Assembly: GCA_965228265.1 (NCBI GenBank)
Contig: OZ245804.1
Location: forward strand, 2,790,001 to 2,854,000
Reading direction: 5' to 3'
DNA length: 64,000 nt
Source of the DNA: GCA-2732755 sp965228265
GTDB taxonomy: Bacteria; Planctomycetota; Phycisphaerae; Phycisphaerales; UBA1924
Translations under genes and position numbers: made by a program
Notes under the pieces: model-generated
Databases searched by the model: none
What the model saw: the letters and a program-made list of their open reading frames with translations, nothing else
What the model was told of the DNA's origin: nothing
Shown here: positions 41,662-50,794 of the stretch, piece after piece
How positions within the stretch are numbered: position 1 is the first letter of the stretch
Layout: each line of letters begins with the position of its first letter

Positions 41662-44148
41662 ATGGGCCACGACGACACCGCCAGCATCGACACGCACGGC
41701 CCCGAAGACCGGAGACACGCCGCCACACGCGCCGTGGGCGACCCAGTCACCACAGGCGACATGCTCGGCGTCTACAAACTCCTCGAACGCATCGGCGAAG
41801 GCGGCTTCGGCGCCGTCTACCTCGCCGAACAGACCGAACCTGTACGCAGACGCGTCGCCGTCAAACTCCTGAAATTCGGACAGGAAGCCGAGCACATCCT
41901 CGCACGCTTCAACGCCGAAAGACAAACGCTCGCGATGATGGACCACCCCAACATCGCAAAGATCCTCGACGCAGGCCAGAGCGACCGGGGCGTCTCCTAC
42001 TTCGTCATGGAGTACGTCCAGGGCTCGCCCATCACCGACTACTGCGACGGCGCAAGACTCAACATCCGCGAGCGCATCAACCTCATCCGCGGCGTCTGCC
42101 ACGCCGTCACCCACGCACACCAGAAGGGCATCATCCACCGCGACATCAAACCAAGCAACGTCCTCGTCACACTCAGCAACGACAAGCCCCTGCCCAAGGT
42201 CATCGACTTCGGCATCGCCAAGGTCGTCGCCTCCTCCAATTCCGACGACAGCGCCGCCTACACACGCATCCACCAGATGCTCGGCACGCCCGCATACATG
42301 AGCCCCGAACAGGCCGGCGGCGCCGCGCACGCCATCGACACCCGCTCCGACGTCTACTCCATCGGCGCCATGCTCTACGAGCTCCTCGTCGGCGCGACAC
42401 CCCTCGACGGCAAACTCATCAGCGAGCTGCCCGTCCTCGAACTCCACAACAAAATCGCCACCGAGCAGGCCCCGCCGCTCATCACCCGGCTCGAACAGGT
42501 CGAACACCGATCCGACCAGATCGCCATGTGCCGAAGCACATCCGTCTCAAACCTGCGAAACGCCGTCAAGGGTGATCTCAACTGGATCGTCCAGAAGTGC
42601 CTCGAGAAAGACCCCCTCCGCCGCTATCCCACCGTCTCGGCGCTCGAGGACGACCTCCGCCGCTACCTCGCCAACGAACCCGTCGTCGCGGGCCCGCCCT
42701 CGCAGCTCTACCTCTTCAAGAAGTTCCTCCGCCGCCGACGCGTCGAGGTCGCCGCCGCGCTGACCGTCGTCGTCGTCCTCGCACTCGGTTTCTTCGGCAC
42801 CGTCATCGGCTGGGCACGCGCCACCGAAGAATCCAAACGACTCCAGTTCACCATCGACTTCTTCTCAGAGTCCCTCGCAGACGCCTCCGCAAGCTCATCG
42901 CCCATCGCCATCTGGTCCGAGACTCCCAGCCTCACCCTCGGCGACGCGCTCGCGCAATCACAGAGCCTCATCGACAACACCTTCGACGACCAGCCCGAGC
43001 TCGAAGCCACCATCAGACAGCTCATCGGCCTCGCCCAGCTCCGCGGCGGGAAGTTCGAGGACGCGCAGCTCCAGCTCGCACGCTCACTCGAACTCCGCAA
43101 AGACCAGCTCGGACCAGACAACCCCAAATCGCTCGAGCTGCTCCTGCCCATCGCCGAGGCCAAAAGCAAAGCAGGCGACGTCGCCGGCGCCATCGCCGCA
43201 GCCACACACGCCTACGACCGGCACGCCTCCGTCTACGGCCCCGACTCCGAGATCACACGCGCCGCCGCGCTCTGGAACGCCCGGTGGTTCAACTCCGCAT
43301 TCAGATTCGCAGACGCAGAGAACTACTTCGAAAAAGCCATGCTCACCGTCGGCGGCACGCCCGACACCGACGACCCCATCACGCTCGCCGCCATGATCGA
43401 ACGCGTCGCCGTCTCCGTCAGCGAGGGCGAACTCGCACGCGCCGAGTCTCACCTCCGAAGCGCCGAGCCCCGTATCAGCCAGCTCGCCGACTCCGATACC
43501 AAGCTCCGCACCCTCTTCACGCGACAGTTCGGCATGCTCCTCGTCCTCCGGGGCAAGACCGACGAGGCCATCCGCTACCTCACCCCGCCGCCCAGCGCCG
43601 AACCCAAGAACGAAGACCGCGTCCAGACCCGCCTGCTCGCCTGGGCCGAGGGCCGCGCAGGCAATTTCGTCGACGCAAACGCCATGTTCAACCAGATCCT
43701 CGAGGTCGAACGCCAGAACCCCGGCACCCCCTTCCGCGAGATCTTCGCCAGACTCTTCTTCGCCGACATCCTCCTCGCCCAGGGCAACGCAAGCGCTGCC
43801 GCCACGCACGCCGATCTCGCGATCGAGAAATACGACGCCTTCGAACTCCCCAACGACCCCGACCGACTCTGGGGCAGAGCACTGGCGGCCATGGCGCACA
43901 CCGAACTCGGCGAACTCGACGTCGCCGAGTCACTCCTCAACGAAGCACTCCAGATCCAGCAGCTCTTCCCCGAGCACAAGCTCCACGTCCCGACCGTCCT
44001 GCTCGCGCAGGCAAAGTTCGAGCTCGCCAGGGGCAACACCCAGACCGCCGACAACACCGCCAAAGAAGCGGCCAAGCTCGCGATCGAGATCTACGGCCCC
44101 GATCACAGCTTCACACGATCTATCCAGAACTGGCGCGACGCGCTCTAG
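41662..44148 (+). CDS. Membrane Ser/Thr protein kinase with TPR-like C-terminus
   Basis: 828 aa. Hanks-type kinase domain about 38-350: glycine loop IGEGGFGAVYLAE, Lys68 in VAVKLLKFG, catalytic HRDIKPSN with Asp161, DFGIAK metal loop, and GTPAYMSPEQAGG. One membrane helix near 365-395 (VAAALTVVVVLALGFFGTV). The outer region (~400-820) consists of TPR-like helical repeats (LIGLAQLRGGKFEDAQLQLA, LLPIAEAKSKAGDVAGAIAA). This architecture is very common in planctomycetes. Targets are unknown. The 3' end overlaps the converging 44145 gene at a shared CTAG. Confidence 0.94.
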   Translation: MGHDDTASIDTHGPEDRRHAATRAVGDPVTTGDMLGVYKLLERIGEGGFGAVYLAEQTEPVRRRVAVKLLKFGQEAEHILARFNAERQTLAMMDHPNIAKILDAGQSDRGVSYFVMEYVQGSPITDYCDGARLNIRERINLIRGVCHAVTHAHQKGIIHRDIKPSNVLVTLSNDKPLPKVIDFGIAKVVASSNSDDSAAYTRIHQMLGTPAYMSPEQAGGAAHAIDTRSDVYSIGAMLYELLVGATPLDGKLISELPVLELHNKIATEQAPPLITRLEQVEHRSDQIAMCRSTSVSNLRNAVKGDLNWIVQKCLEKDPLRRYPTVSALEDDLRRYLANEPVVAGPPSQLYLFKKFLRRRRVEVAAALTVVVVLALGFFGTVIGWARATEESKRLQFTIDFFSESLADASASSSPIAIWSETPSLTLGDALAQSQSLIDNTFDDQPELEATIRQLIGLAQLRGGKFEDAQLQLARSLELRKDQLGPDNPKSLELLLPIAEAKSKAGDVAGAIAAATHAYDRHASVYGPDSEITRAAALWNARWFNSAFRFADAENYFEKAMLTVGGTPDTDDPITLAAMIERVAVSVSEGELARAESHLRSAEPRISQLADSDTKLRTLFTRQFGMLLVLRGKTDEAIRYLTPPPSAEPKNEDRVQTRLLAWAEGRAGNFVDANAMFNQILEVERQNPGTPFREIFARLFFADILLAQGNASAAATHADLAIEKYDAFELPNDPDRLWGRALAAMAHTELGELDVAESLLNEALQIQQLFPEHKLHVPTVLLAQAKFELARGNTQTADNTAKEAAKLAIEIYGPDHSFTRSIQNWRDAL

Positions 44149-44882
44149 CGACGACGACGCGTCGCAACAAGGCCCATCATGCCCATCAGCACACCCGTCG
44201 CGGGCGCCGGCACATAAAACTCGCCGTCCCACTCAAGAAGAAGCGTCGTCCCGTCGAAGCTCGTGTCGAACACGCCCGTGCCGAACTGCGGCTCCTGCAG
44301 ACTGTTCGAAAGCCCCGAGAAGATCGAAGCGAATTGCATGATCAGCGTGTCACCCGTCGCGCGCTCGAGCACCACCGTGCCCGCCTCGAAAAACTCGCCC
44401 GGCGTGCTGCTGGGAAGCCAGGTGATCGAGTAATCCTGAATCCCGACAATGTCCGTCGGCCCGTTGTACGTGCCTGAGATCACGCTCTGCGAAACCCAGT
44501 CCGCACCCCCGCCGGAATTCACGACCGTTGAATCGATCTGCACGACACTCCCGGGCAGCCCGATCCACTGAAAGGTCCGGCTCGTCGCGTAGTTCCCACC
44601 CGCGAGTGCAAACAGGTTGTCCGGCGACCCCGGATCACGGAACGCGTTCGAACACAGGTTCGAGATGAGCGAGGCCGAGAGCGGATCAAACGACGAAGGC
44701 CGAGAGCTGAAATCAATCCGGGCCTGGCTCATGCCGTTCTGGCCCAGATCCAGTATGCCCGTGCCAGAGGCCTCAACCGTGCCGCCGTTCACCGTGCCAG
44801 AAAAAGAAGCTTCAAAGTCTCTCAACTGCCCCTGGGCACCCGCGGCGCAGGTTGCAACAAGGACCATCCCGAGAATACGCAT
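44145..44882 (-). CDS. Secreted PEP-CTERM-like protein of unknown function
   Basis: 245 aa from ATG 44882 with GGAG upstream; signal peptide ends GAQGQ (~19). The body is beta-rich (ASFSGTVNGGTVEASGTG, LEWDGEFYVPAP) without catalytic motifs. The C-terminus VPAPATGVLMGMMGLVATRR plus two more Arg is a PEP-CTERM-like exosortase signal, similar to that of the gene at 31419. Stop TAG on this strand and the kinase stop TAG share CTAG. Confidence 0.82.
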   Translation of the reverse strand: MRILGMVLVATCAAGAQGQLRDFEASFSGTVNGGTVEASGTGILDLGQNGMSQARIDFSSRPSSFDPLSASLISNLCSNAFRDPGSPDNLFALAGGNYATSRTFQWIGLPGSVVQIDSTVVNSGGGADWVSQSVISGTYNGPTDIVGIQDYSITWLPSSTPGEFFEAGTVVLERATGDTLIMQFASIFSGLSNSLQEPQFGTGVFDTSFDGTTLLLEWDGEFYVPAPATGVLMGMMGLVATRRRR

Positions 44883-44970
44883 AGGGCCGCTCCAAACAAT
44901 GAACGCGCACAACGCCGGCAGGGTCACCGGCTCCCTCCAAAGAGAGCACCGATTCACACATCTGCCAGTC

Positions 44971-44995
44971 AAATAGGGAAATATCCTACCTATTT
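44971..44995. promoter_or_regulatory. AT-rich inverted repeat upstream of PEP-CTERM-like gene
   Basis: AAATAGG and CCTATTT separated by 11 bp, about 90 bp upstream of the ATG at 44882 and 15 bp from the SpoIIE-type gene stop. Could be an operator or a weak terminator; no T-tract is seen. Confidence 0.3.
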
Positions 44996-45009
44996 CGTCC
45001 GAAACAGGA

Positions 45010-46617
45010 TTATCCCAGACGAATCGAGGCCGCAGAGAGGTCATCCGCAAGCGGGCCCCCGGCAAACGCCCTCACAGCCCCGACAAGGCTCGAAATCTCG
45101 TCCGCCGGGCTCGCAGAGCCATCCAGCACCCTAAGCACTCGCTCGATCCCGAACTGCTCGTCCTTGGCGTTCACCTGCTCGATCACGCCGTCACTCACCA
45201 GGATCAGCCTCGCACCGGCGGGCACGCTCATCCGGATCGCCCGGTGCCCGGCCCCGTCCTGCACACCCAGCGGCACAGAGCCCTCAATCGTCAGCTGCTC
45301 AGCAGCCTTGCCCTCGCTGCGCAGGAACAAGTACCCATGACCCGCGTCGACCAGCTCGAGCTCGCGCGTCTGCGGATGCCAGCAACCGGCCACCAGCGTC
45401 ACAAACTGCCCCGCGTCCGTCCGGCGCATCAGGCTGTCGTTCGCCTCGTTGATCGCCTCTTCCAGCCCGACCCCAAGACCAAACAGCGTCCGGAGCTGCG
45501 TCTGCGTCGCGACCATCTGCATCCCCGCGCCCACGCCCTTGCCCGTCACATCGCCCAGAAAGAACGCCGCCCTCCCGTCCGACGTCACCAGGAAATCAAA
45601 GAGATCCCCCCCGACATACCGGCCGGGGATCGACTCGAAGACATACCCCGCACTGTTGTCGCCGCCCTCTTTGGGCGGGAAGAGCAGCTCCTGCGCGTTG
45701 CGCGCCGATCGCAGATCCTGATCGAGCTGACGCCGCCGATCTTCCATCTCCGCCGACAGAATCCGCTCGATCGCCAGCCCCGCGATCCCCACCAGCGCCT
45801 GGCAGAACGCGGCCGTGTCCTTCTCGATCCGGTCCTCCCCGCCGCGCGAATCCACGTACAGGTAGCAATCGACCTGCCCGCCCGCGCTGACCGCCGCGCA
45901 CAACGCCGTCTGGATATCCAGCTCGATCAGCGAGTGCGAACGCGTGTCCGGGGCCGCCCCGCTCATCAGCTGCGCCACCTGACCCGCCGAGGCCTCGCTG
46001 ATCAGCGTCTGGCTCAGCCTGAGCTCGCCCGGCACGTTGCTCGACGCGATCACATCGAAGTCATCATCGCCCAGAGGCCGGACAACATAGACACGCTGAC
46101 ACCCCTTCAGGTCGCGCATCGCAGACACCATCGCCTCGGCGACCTCGCCCCTGGTCGTGGTCACCGAGAACGAACGGGCCGCCGCCAGCAGCTTGTCCAG
46201 CTTGATCTGCGCCAGACCCTGCAGCGCATGATGCTCCAGACTCTTGACCCGGGCATCGCGGTCCACGATCGTCTGCATCATCGTCGCGCTGCGCTCGCCG
46301 GCGACCATGAACCGCCAATTCCCGAGCGAAACAACATCGCCCTGGCGGATCTCGACCTCTTCCTCCGCGTCGAGCCGGACACCGTTGACAAACGTCCCGT
46401 GTCGGCTGCCAAGATCCTGGATGTACACCCCGCTCCCGCGCACATGCACACGAGCGTGACGACGCGAGATCCCCGGATCGCCCACCCGCCAGTCGGCCTC
46501 GTCCGATCGCCCGATCAGCGCCGATCGCTCCACCCCCGAAAGCGGATAGGGTGTCACCACACCGCCGGTGTCAGGGTCGATGGGCCGAAATGTCCAGTTC
46601 GTGTGGTTGCCCTGCAT
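45010..46617 (-). CDS. FHA-GAF-SpoIIE (PP2C-type) phosphatase
   Basis: 535 aa. N-terminal FHA domain (~5-110) with LIGRSDEADWRVGDPGISRR and DLGSRHGTFVNG, binding phosphothreonine. A GAF-like region (~140-300), a coiled linker (DRRRQLDQDLRSARNAQELL), then a SpoIIE/RsbU-type phosphatase domain (~320-535) with YVGGDLFDFL, FFLGDVTGKGVGA, VDAGHGYLFL and LVSDGVIE carrying the metal-binding Asp residues. It probably dephosphorylates an anti-sigma-antagonist or similar partner. It starts 4 bp after the lysK stop on the same strand, so it may be co-transcribed with the lys operon, for reasons unknown. Confidence 0.92.
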   Translation of the reverse strand: MQGNHTNWTFRPIDPDTGGVVTPYPLSGVERSALIGRSDEADWRVGDPGISRRHARVHVRGSGVYIQDLGSRHGTFVNGVRLDAEEEVEIRQGDVVSLGNWRFMVAGERSATMMQTIVDRDARVKSLEHHALQGLAQIKLDKLLAAARSFSVTTTRGEVAEAMVSAMRDLKGCQRVYVVRPLGDDDFDVIASSNVPGELRLSQTLISEASAGQVAQLMSGAAPDTRSHSLIELDIQTALCAAVSAGGQVDCYLYVDSRGGEDRIEKDTAAFCQALVGIAGLAIERILSAEMEDRRRQLDQDLRSARNAQELLFPPKEGGDNSAGYVFESIPGRYVGGDLFDFLVTSDGRAAFFLGDVTGKGVGAGMQMVATQTQLRTLFGLGVGLEEAINEANDSLMRRTDAGQFVTLVAGCWHPQTRELELVDAGHGYLFLRSEGKAAEQLTIEGSVPLGVQDGAGHRAIRMSVPAGARLILVSDGVIEQVNAKDEQFGIERVLRVLDGSASPADEISSLVGAVRAFAGGPLADDLSAASIRLG

Positions 46618-46621
46618 CGTG

Positions 46622-47719
46622 CTAGAGCTTAGTTGATATCGCCTCCGCCGGGCTCTGGGCCAGTAGCTCTTCGGAAAGCCCCTCGACCGCCGTCCGGATC
46701 ACCTCGACCGCCCGCGCGTACTCCTCGAGCGAGAGCCGCTCCTCGGGCGTGTGGTCGAGCGAGCTGTCACCCGGCCCGTACGCCGCGATCGGGCACTGCC
46801 AGATCGGCCCGACCACGTTGAAGTCCGCCGTGCCCGTCTTGAGCTTGGGCCTTGGCCGCCCACCCGCCTCGCGGATCGCAAGCGTGAGCGCCCGCGCGAC
46901 CGGATCGTTCCGATCGCTCTTGATCGCCACCTCCATCCCCTCGAATTGAAGCCGCACGCGCCCCTCACCCAGGATCCGCATCGTGCGGACCAGGTCCTCG
47001 GGCTGCACCCCGATCGGGAGGCGGAACCCCGCGCTCAGAGCCGCGGTCTCGTGGAGCCCGTCGTCCTCCGACGACCAGCTCCGTATGTTCGCCTGCACCT
47101 GATCGAACGCCCGCTCGCGCCCCATGTTGAAACGCGCGACCCGTCCGAGCACCTCGCCCCACCAGGCGTGCAGCTCGTCGGTCGCCGACGATTGTGGGCC
47201 GGCTGTGTGCGCGCAGCTTCGTGTACACGTTGCGCGCACGAGCAGCCGGCCCTTGTACCCGAGGGTGACACCGTCCCACCCGCTCGGCTCACCTATAACG
47301 CACGCGCTCGGGCGGTATTGCTGCGCCAGATGACGCGCCCCGGGCGAGCCGGCGGTCTCCTCCCCCACCGCACCCGCCACGGTCACGCGCACATCCTCTG
47401 GCAGTACCGCTCGCGAGGCCCCCACCAGCATCGCCGCCAGCGGCCCCTTGGCGTCCACACTCCCCCTGCCGTGCAGCACCCCCGACTCCACACGAACCGG
47501 GATGTCACCCGGCACCGTGTCGATATGCCCGAGCAGCACGATGTGCACCGGCGCATCGATCGCCCCCCGGTGCGCCAAGGCGTTGCCCGCTTCGTCGATC
47601 TCCGCGTCGTAGTCGAGCTCGCTTGCGTGACGGACGAATACCTCCGCCGCTTTGCGCTCAGAACCCGACACACTGGGCGTCGCGACAAGATCAAACAGCA
47701 CCTGTTCCGCTTCGTTCAT
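46622..47719 (-). CDS. lysK: LysW-gamma-L-lysine (or ornithine) carboxypeptidase, LysK type
   Basis: 365 aa from ATG 47719, overlapping the lysZ stop (ATGA); an in-frame ATG at 47737 would add six residues. M20-family zinc peptidase: LLGHIDTVPGDIP with metal His/Asp, GRGSVDAKGPLAAML, GAVGEETAGSPGARHL with the catalytic Glu pair, IGEPSGWDGVTLGYKGRLLV, and the LKTGTADFNVVGPIW block characteristic of LysK/ArgE-like [LysW] hydrolases. It releases the finished amino acid from the LysW C-terminal Glu. Last pathway gene of the operon. Confidence 0.93.
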   Translation of the reverse strand: MNEAEQVLFDLVATPSVSGSERKAAEVFVRHASELDYDAEIDEAGNALAHRGAIDAPVHIVLLGHIDTVPGDIPVRVESGVLHGRGSVDAKGPLAAMLVGASRAVLPEDVRVTVAGAVGEETAGSPGARHLAQQYRPSACVIGEPSGWDGVTLGYKGRLLVRATCTRSCAHTAGPQSSATDELHAWWGEVLGRVARFNMGRERAFDQVQANIRSWSSEDDGLHETAALSAGFRLPIGVQPEDLVRTMRILGEGRVRLQFEGMEVAIKSDRNDPVARALTLAIREAGGRPRPKLKTGTADFNVVGPIWQCPIAAYGPGDSSLDHTPEERLSLEEYARAVEVIRTAVEGLSEELLAQSPAEAISTKL

Positions 47720-48543
47720 GACGCCACCGCCCCGCATGCAAAGACCGTGCCTCGCCCCGCTCTGGCCCGCGCGATCGCGCCCTCGCCGCCGGCCGAGCCG
47801 ATGACGACACGGGTGACACCCCCGGATAAGGCCTCCTCCGCTGCCAGCACCTTGTTCTTCATCCGCCCCTTGGCCGCCGACCGCGCGTCTTCCAGATCCT
47901 CGCGCTCGACCGACTCGATGAGCGAATCCTGATCCGCCGGATCACGCAGGAGCCCCGGCACATTCGAGAGCAGGAGCAATTCCTCCGCCCCGAGCGCCCC
48001 GGCCGTCGCAGCCGCGGCCCGGTCGGCATCGACGTTGATCGCGATGCCATCCTCCGTCACCGCGGGGGGTGTCAAAACGACCACCCGCCCGGCATCCATG
48101 AGCAGATTCAGGAACGCCGCATCCACGCGATCAACCCTGCCCGAGAGGTCGTCGCGGATGATGAACGTCCTGCCGTCCTCCACGGCCCGGATGGCCTCCT
48201 TCCGCGAGCCGATCCAGAGCCCCGCGTCGATCCCGCTGAGCCCGACCGCGTCGACGCCTTCTTGGCGCAGGCTTTCGACCACGGCCTTGTTCACCTTGCC
48301 GCAGTACACCATCTCGAAGATCTCGAGCGTGCGGCGATCGGTGCGCCGCGACTGCCTGCCGCCCGGGCTGGTGATGGTCTGCGTCGGGTGCCCGAGCGCC
48401 TCGGCGAGCACGTTGGTCTCGTGCGATCCGCCGTGGACGACGACGACCCGGTGGCCCTCGCGGACAAGGCTTGCGATCTCGGGGCTAAGAGCCGTGGGCT
48501 CGATGCCTTCGCCGCCGCCGATCTTGATGACAATGGTGGACAT
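47716..48543 (-). CDS. lysZ: LysW-aminoadipate (or glutamate) 6-kinase, LysZ type
   Basis: 275 aa amino-acid kinase fold, ArgB-related. IVIKIGGGEGIEP at the N-terminus, VVVVHGGSHETNVLAEALGH, GGRQSRRTDRRTLEIFEMVY (the Arg-rich stretch fits binding of the acidic carrier), and INVDADRAAAATAGALGA with LLLLSNVPGLL. It phosphorylates the side-chain carboxyl of the LysW-bound intermediate. Lies 33 bp after lysY and overlaps lysK by 4 bp. Confidence 0.93.
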   Translation of the reverse strand: MSTIVIKIGGGEGIEPTALSPEIASLVREGHRVVVVHGGSHETNVLAEALGHPTQTITSPGGRQSRRTDRRTLEIFEMVYCGKVNKAVVESLRQEGVDAVGLSGIDAGLWIGSRKEAIRAVEDGRTFIIRDDLSGRVDRVDAAFLNLLMDAGRVVVLTPPAVTEDGIAINVDADRAAAATAGALGAEELLLLSNVPGLLRDPADQDSLIESVEREDLEDARSAAKGRMKNKVLAAEEALSGGVTRVVIGSAGGEGAIARARAGRGTVFACGAVAS

Positions 48544-48576
48544 GGTGACTCTCTCTCTTCTTCGTGAGTGCGCTGT

Positions 48577-49605
48577 TTACGCGGGGTGCAGGCCGGGGAA
48601 TGTGAGGCCCAGAGTTTCTTGGAGCCCGAGCGCGACGTTCATCGCCTGGATCGCCGAGCCGGCAGCCCCCTTGACGAGGTTGTCGATCGCCGAGATCGCC
48701 ACGATGCGCCCGGAGCGCTCGTCGACCGCGAAGCCGACGTCGGCGTGGTTCGACCCGACGAGCACACGCGGGTCGGGGAAGCGGTTGGGGCCGGAGCGCT
48801 CGGCCACGATGCGGACGAAGGGTTCATCGCCGAACGCGCCGCGGTAGAGCTTCCAGAGTTCCTTCTGTTCGACGGGTCTTGTGGGCTCGACGTGGGCTGT
48901 GCAGAGCACGCCGCGGACCATGTCGATCGCGGTGACGGTCGCGTCGATGTCGATCTCGCCGAACTCCTGCTCGACCTCGGCCAGGTGCCGGTGCCCGAAG
49001 GGGCTGTACGTCCGGGCCGTGCGCGCACGGACCGGGTGATGCGACCCGGCGCTCGCCTCGGCCCCCGCTTCGGAGGAGCCGACCTTGATATCCGCGACAA
49101 CGCGCTTGATGAGCCCCGCCCTTGCCAGCGGGAGCAGCGCCAGGTTCATGGCCGTCGCGTTGCACCCGACGCCCGAGATGAGTCGTGCGCCGGGGAGTTG
49201 GCTGCGCGAAAGCTCGGCGAGGCCGTAGACCGCGCCGTCGAGTGCGTTGACGTTGGGGTGCGGCTCGCCGTACCAACGCTGGTAGGCGTCCGGGTCCTTG
49301 ATGCGGAAATCGGCGGAGAGATCGACGACGAGGGACGCGGCCTCGCGCCAGCGGTCGATCTGCTTGCTGGCCTGGCCGTGCGGCATGCAGAGGAAGACGA
49401 CGTCGCAGGGCTCGATCTCGTCGGGCGTGACGAAGTTGTGCGCCAAATGCCCGCGAAGGTTCGGGTGCATGCGGGTGATCGGCTGGCCCGCCAGCGAACG
49501 CGACGAGACCTGCGCGATCTCGGTTTCGGGGTGAGCCAGGAGCAGGCGGAGCAGCTCGCCGCCTGTGTACCCGCTCCCGCCGACGATGGAAGTGCGGATC
49601 GTCAC
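48577..49605 (-). CDS. lysY: LysW-aminoadipate-phosphate reductase, LysY type
   Basis: 342 aa from GTG 49605, overlapping the lysX stop (GTGA). Reductase of the ArgC family: SIVGGSGYTGGELLRLLLAH NADP-binding motif, DLSADFRIKDPDAYQRWYG, catalytic Cys in SGVGCNATAMNLALLPL, and SEAGAEASAGSHHPVR. It reduces the acyl phosphate on LysW to the semialdehyde, which an aminotransferase (LysJ, not in this window) would convert. Its tight coupling with lysX and not with arginine genes supports the carrier-protein pathway. Confidence 0.94.
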   Translation of the reverse strand: MTIRTSIVGGSGYTGGELLRLLLAHPETEIAQVSSRSLAGQPITRMHPNLRGHLAHNFVTPDEIEPCDVVFLCMPHGQASKQIDRWREAASLVVDLSADFRIKDPDAYQRWYGEPHPNVNALDGAVYGLAELSRSQLPGARLISGVGCNATAMNLALLPLARAGLIKRVVADIKVGSSEAGAEASAGSHHPVRARTARTYSPFGHRHLAEVEQEFGEIDIDATVTAIDMVRGVLCTAHVEPTRPVEQKELWKLYRGAFGDEPFVRIVAERSGPNRFPDPRVLVGSNHADVGFAVDERSGRIVAISAIDNLVKGAAGSAIQAMNVALGLQETLGLTFPGLHPA

Positions 49606-50492
49606 GCGAGTGCTCCCTGCTCTGTGCGCACATTCTCGGCGATGCGGACGGCGTGGGCTGCGACGCGGCCCGGGATGTCGATGCCCGTGGTCGCGATGGA
49701 GTTGCGGAACTCCATCGAGTGGTTGATCTCGTTGACGAGCAGGCCCCGCTGCGGGCATTCGAGCAGGTCGACGGCCGCAACGTCCGCGCCGACGGCTGCG
49801 ACGGAACGCTCGCTCAGGTCGCGCAGCTCGGTCGTTACTTCCAACCCCTCGGCTGTGGCGCCGCGCGCGGTGTTGGTGACCCAGTGCCCGCTTGAGCGCA
49901 CGATCGCGGCGATTGCCTCGCCCCCCACCACGAAGACGCGGATATCCCGGCCCGGCTTGTCGATGTGCTCCTGCACGTAGAACACGCCCTGTTGGACCGA
50001 GCCGAGCGTTTCGCGGTGCTCGATGATCGCCTCGGCGGCGTCGCGGTCGTTGACCCGGGCGACGAGCCTGCCCCACGAGCCGACGGTGGGCTTGAGCACC
50101 GCGGGGTAGCCGATCTGCTCGACCGACTCGATCGCGGATTCCGCGCCAAGCCCCACCCGGACGCCGGGCGTCGGGACGCCGGCGCGGATGAGTGCGATCG
50201 TGGTGTCGAGCTTGTCGGAGCAGACCCGGATCGCGGCCGAGGGGTTGATGCACCGGATGCCGAGCCCTTCGAGGATCCGGGTCGCGGTGAGCGAAGCGGT
50301 GAGGCTGACCGAGCGGTCGACGACGGCGTCGTACTGCGTCCATTCGCCGGCGCTGGCGGGATCGAACACGGCTTGTCGAAGGTCGATGGGAGTGACCCGG
50401 ACGCCGGCGGACTCGAAGGCGTCGAGCAGCAGGCGTTCCTCGGCCCGGAGGCGGGTGTAGGTCATGGCGATATGCATGGGGGCGATATGCAT
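49602..50492 (-). CDS. lysX: LysW ligase (alpha-aminoadipate/glutamate-LysW ligase), LysX type
   Basis: 296 aa ATP-grasp ligase. The ATG at 50492 follows AAGGAG at 7 nt; two further in-frame ATGs (50477, 50465) result from a short duplication MHIAP-MHIA. Motifs: RLRAEERLLLDAFESAGV, CSDKLDTTIALIRAGVPTP, AVLKPTVGSWGRLVARV (ATP loop), and LVNEINHSMEFRNSIATTGI, typical of LysX/RimK relatives that work on LysW. It attaches the amino group of aminoadipate (or Glu) to the terminal Glu of LysW, as protection. Starts 45 bp after lysW. Confidence 0.93.
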   Translation of the reverse strand: MHIAPMHIAMTYTRLRAEERLLLDAFESAGVRVTPIDLRQAVFDPASAGEWTQYDAVVDRSVSLTASLTATRILEGLGIRCINPSAAIRVCSDKLDTTIALIRAGVPTPGVRVGLGAESAIESVEQIGYPAVLKPTVGSWGRLVARVNDRDAAEAIIEHRETLGSVQQGVFYVQEHIDKPGRDIRVFVVGGEAIAAIVRSSGHWVTNTARGATAEGLEVTTELRDLSERSVAAVGADVAAVDLLECPQRGLLVNEINHSMEFRNSIATTGIDIPGRVAAHAVRIAENVRTEQGALA

Positions 50493-50537
50493 GGGGGTGC
50501 TCCTTGTGTGCGCAGTTGGGTGGCGTTCAGGAGCCGA

Positions 50538-50723
50538 TCACTCGCCCCAGTCTTCTTCGACCTCGGGTGCGAGTTCGAGGCGGACGGGGTTGGTGCAGGT
50601 GACCTCGAGTTCCGAGCCGCAGTCGGGGCAGCGGGCGACCTGGCCGTTGAGGGGCGGGCGGTCGAAGGTGATGGCGGCGTCGCACTCGGGGCAGGCGGAT
50701 TGGATGGTCTCGGTGGCGGACAT
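50538..50723 (-). CDS. lysW: LysW amino-group carrier protein
   Basis: 61 aa. Two CxxC pairs (ACPECDAAI near residue 10 and ARCPDCGSEL near 32) form the zinc site, and the protein ends exactly in EEDWGE, the conserved EDWGE tail whose last Glu carries the intermediates. Very acidic, as needed for LysX/Z/Y/K docking. Ribosome binding site AGGAGAA before the ATG. There is no strong promoter between this gene and the attenuator terminator at 50795, so it is likely expressed by read-through. Confidence 0.97.
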   Translation of the reverse strand: MSATETIQSACPECDAAITFDRPPLNGQVARCPDCGSELEVTCTNPVRLELAPEVEEDWGE

Positions 50724-50794
50724 GGCGTTTCTCCTAATGGCTGGTTTGCTGGTTCTCTGACGGGTTCACACGGACGGAAAGCAACGAAAAAGAA

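Noticed and set aside
48577..50343. A 588-codon frame extending lysY upstream through lysX
   Set aside because: The extension is an Arg-rich alternative frame of lysX; the GTG at 49605 gives the normal length and the expected coupling overlap.
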